Assembly: GCA_902463875.1 (NCBI GenBank)
Contig: CABQHR010000106.1
Span: 1-6,548 of the forward strand
DNA: 6,548 nt
Direction of reading: 5' to 3'
Source of the DNA: an uncultured Collinsella sp.
GTDB lineage: Bacteria; Actinomycetota; Coriobacteriia; Coriobacteriales; Coriobacteriaceae
Shown here: positions 5,127 through 6,548 of the stretch, one piece after another
How positions within the stretch are numbered: the first letter of the stretch is position 1
How the letters are laid out: each line of letters begins with the position of its first letter
Position numbers and translations under genes: made by a program
Notes under the pieces: model-generated
Database searches by the model: none
Told to the model about the DNA's origin: nothing
What the model saw: the letters and a program-made list of their open reading frames with translations, nothing else

Positions 5127-5765
5127 ATGGAAATCTTCAACGCGACCAACCTGCTCTACATTTGGGGCGGCTTTGTTAAGACAATCGAGATCTCGGCGCT
5201 GTCGATCTTTTTCTCGCTTATCTTTGGCACGGTGCTGGCGCTCGTTAAAAGCTATGCGCCCCGCCCGTTCCGTATTTTGGTGAGCGCCTATATCGAGCTG
5301 TTCCGTTGCACGCCGAACCTGCTGTGGATTCTGTTTATCTACTTTACGGTGCAGGGTTTGGACATTGTGATTTCGACCATCGCCTTTACGCTGTTTACCA
5401 GCGCCGTTATGGCCGAGATTGTGCGCGGCGGCCTCAACTCGATTCCGCGCGGCCAGTTTGAGGCAGCGCAGAGCCAGGGCTTTGGCTTCTTTGCCACCAT
5501 GCGCTACATCATTCTGCCGCAGACGTTTAAGACGATCATTCCGGCGCTGTTTAGCCAGTGCACGACCGTCATTAAGGACAGCTCGTATCTTTCGGGCATT
5601 AACGTGGCCGAGCTCATGTACACGGCAAACGTCGTGATGGCCCATGCGATCGATCTGTCGCAGGTGCTTATGCTCTACGGCCTGGTGTTTGCGATGTACT
5701 TTGTGCTCAACTTTGGTATTTCGCTGCTGGTGAGGGCTTATCAACGCCGTATTGTGGCCGCATAG
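5127..5765 (+). CDS. Amino acid ABC transporter permease, second subunit (GluD/HisQ-type)
   Basis: This 212-residue inner-membrane protein is the other half of the heteromeric channel. A first membrane helix (about 16-40, GFVKTIEISALSIFFSLIFG onward) leads to ELFRCTPNLLWILFIYF (57-73), the R-x-TP motif of the family. The ATPase-docking loop is NSIPRGQFEAAQSQGFGFF (104-122) with RYIILPQTFKTIIPAL (126-141). VIKDSSYLSGI (148-158) is the equivalent of the KNTSL signature in the first permease. The last helix is about 180-204 and the tail is short and basic (RAYQRRIVAA). It is slightly shorter than its partner because it lacks the long charged tail. Shared motifs such as EAAQSQGF show the two permeases are paralogues. 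It is the last gene of the transporter operon, followed by the terminator at 5795-5817. Confidence 0.94.
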   Translation: MEIFNATNLLYIWGGFVKTIEISALSIFFSLIFGTVLALVKSYAPRPFRILVSAYIELFRCTPNLLWILFIYFTVQGLDIVISTIAFTLFTSAVMAEIVRGGLNSIPRGQFEAAQSQGFGFFATMRYIILPQTFKTIIPALFSQCTTVIKDSSYLSGINVAELMYTANVVMAHAIDLSQVLMLYGLVFAMYFVLNFGISLLVRAYQRRIVAA

Positions 5766-5777
5766 CCTGGCTTTCCC

Positions 5778-5786
5778 TGGTACGCT
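5778..5786 (+). promoter_or_regulatory. Weak candidate extended -10 promoter for the kinase gene
   Basis: TGGTACGCT reads as a TGn extension followed by TACGCT, which fits the loose TAnnnT -10 of high-GC actinobacteria. It lies about 55 nt before the ATG at 5842. No convincing -35 box is seen. A start here would place the alternative hairpins of this gap in the leader. Confidence 0.25.
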
Positions 5787-5794
5787 ATCGTGGG

Positions 5795-5817
5795 AAAAGG
5801 CGATAGACAGCCTTTTT
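5795..5817 (+). terminator. Probable intrinsic terminator of the ABC operon
   Basis: AAAAGGC (5795-5801) pairs with GCCTTTT (5810-5816) around an 8-nt loop, and the T-run at 5813-5817 continues into TCTCATTT. The stem is A/T-rich and modest. CTATCG (5785-5790) can pair with CGATAG (5801-5806), which would break this stem, and CTTTCCC (5771-5777) can pair with GGGAAA (5792-5797), so alternative folds exist. Confidence 0.5.
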
Positions 5818-5841
5818 CTCATTTGTTAGAAAGGAATCGCG

Positions 5842-6465
5842 ATGAGCGATCTGGAGAATAAGAAGAATCCTGTGGTCATTACCATCGCGCGCGACTTTGG
5901 CGCCGAGGGCCACGAGATTGGCCGCATGCTTGCCGACGAGTTGGGGATTCCGCTGTACGATAACGAGCTGCTGGTGCGTGCGTCGCTGCGCGCGGGCGAG
6001 TCGCTCGACAAGATGGCCGCCTACGACGAGCGTCTGGCCGTGGAGAACATGGCGTTCCTGCCCGACCGCTACGACGCGCGTTCGTACTCGGACAAGTTGT
6101 TCCAGAAGATGAGCCAGGTGATTTTGGACCTGGGCGAGACCGAGAGCTGCATTATCGAAGGCCGCCTGTCCGATTACCTGCTGCGTAACAACCCCAACCA
6201 CATTGCCGTATTGGTGACCGCTCCTTTTGAGGACCGCGTCGAGATTGTGCGCAAGAAGCGTGGCCTTAATAAAAAGAAGGGCGCCAAGCTGGTCAAGCAG
6301 CAGCAGAAGGCGCGCGAGGCGTTCTATAAGCGCTACAGTGCCGGAAAGTGGAAGATGACGAGCGGCAAGGATATCGTCGTCAACCGCGCCAAGCTGGGCC
6401 GCGAAGGCTGCAAAGACGTCATAGCCGCTGCCTACCGCTACAAAGTGGCTCAACTCGAAGGCTAG
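5842..6465 (+). CDS. Cytidylate kinase-like family protein (P-loop)
   Basis: This 207-residue cytosolic protein matches the cytidylate-kinase-like family (PF13189) in length and motif order. True members transfer phosphate from ATP to a nucleotide or an unknown acceptor; the family's substrate is mostly undetermined. The P-loop region is VVITIARDFGAEGHEIGRMLADELGIPLYD (11-40). Relatives usually read GREFGSGG where this has ARDFGAEG (16-23). SCIIEGRLSDYLL (102-114) matches the usual VGRCADYIL segment, with Glu106 where Val is common. HIAVLVTAPFEDRVEIVRKKRGL (120-142) carries the lid-type arginines. FYKRYSAGKW (161-170) and DIVVNRAKLGREGCKDVI (177-194) are the family's YYNYYTGKKW and NSSKLGIEG signatures. 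The ATG at 5842 has GAAAGGA at 5829-5835. It is not part of the ABC operon if the upstream terminator works. It is distinct from the essential Cmk. No membrane segments are present. Confidence 0.85.
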   Translation: MSDLENKKNPVVITIARDFGAEGHEIGRMLADELGIPLYDNELLVRASLRAGESLDKMAAYDERLAVENMAFLPDRYDARSYSDKLFQKMSQVILDLGETESCIIEGRLSDYLLRNNPNHIAVLVTAPFEDRVEIVRKKRGLNKKKGAKLVKQQQKAREAFYKRYSAGKWKMTSGKDIVVNRAKLGREGCKDVIAAAYRYKVAQLEG

Positions 6466-6494
6466 CCGACCAAAAACCACCACAAAGGGTACAG

Positions 6495-6548
6495 TGAACT
6501 GCGCCCCGAAACTTGGACTGAATAAATAGCGACTACGCCGCAAGGGCC
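6495..6548 (+). mobile_element. Probable left end of an IS3-family (IS150-type) insertion sequence, cut by the window edge
   Basis: From 6495 the sequence reads TGAACTGCGCCCC, then GAAACTTGGACTG (6508-6520) and AATAAATAGC. This closely follows the pattern I know for IS150-type left ends (TGTACTGCACCC, then TTGGAC, then AATAGC). IS3-family elements begin with TG. The transposase genes and right end would lie beyond the window, so target duplication and identity cannot be checked. No kinase terminator is seen between 6466 and 6494, consistent with an insertion there. Confidence 0.45.

Noticed and set aside
4461..5822. Long open frame on the minus strand across both permease genes (453 codons)
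   Set aside because: It is rich in His, Arg and Gln as antisense frames of membrane proteins often are, has no recognisable domain, and lies opposite two complete permeases.
1..6548. A CRISPR array, toxin-antitoxin pair, defence island or other novel multi-gene system
   Set aside because: No spaced direct repeats or small overlapping gene pairs were seen. All full-length genes belong to recognised families in ordinary arrangements.

Overview
The window is about 60% G+C bacterial DNA with every recognisable gene on the + strand. High G+C, dense GC-ending codons and the gene families present fit an actinobacterium. The gut Coriobacteriia (Collinsella-like) are my best guess, but this is an impression from style and gene content, not a search result.

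Layout. Positions 9-51 look like the intrinsic terminator of a gene lying before the window. A stand-alone PTS EIIA gene (102-566) follows. A REP-like palindromic element (577-631) separates it from a membrane-anchored parvulin-type foldase, PrsA/SurA-like (699-1919). A GC-rich hairpin and then a GatB/YqeY-domain protein (1974-2417) come next. Positions 2418-2735 are a gene-free gap of about 320 bases that is unusually rich in structure: a perfect 12-bp hairpin touching the yqeY stop region, a nested inverted repeat of about 99 nt (2462-2560), a second REP-like palindrome (2604-2630), and a promoter-like TACAAT box.

From 2736 to 5765 there is a complete polar amino acid ABC importer operon in the order ATPase, substrate-binding lipoprotein, permease, permease, with spacings of 8, 25 and 3 nt. 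The binding protein resembles the glutamate/aspartate/glutamine group and carries a twin-arginine signal followed by a lipobox. The operon ends in a stem with a T-run (5795-5817). A cytidylate-kinase-like P-loop protein (5842-6465) follows, and the last 54 bases look like the left end of an IS3-family (IS150-type) insertion sequence running out of the window.

How the genes work together: the four ABC genes form one machine, with lipoprotein capture of the amino acid, a heteromeric two-permease channel and an ATPase presumably acting as a dimer. The other genes are single housekeeping or accessory functions (sugar PTS phosphotransfer, extracytoplasmic folding, tRNA-amidotransferase-like helper, small kinase) with no obvious link to one another. 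I see no CRISPR array, defence system, toxin-antitoxin pair, rRNA or tRNA. The coding content is ordinary. The part worth a second look is the intergenic palindromes.
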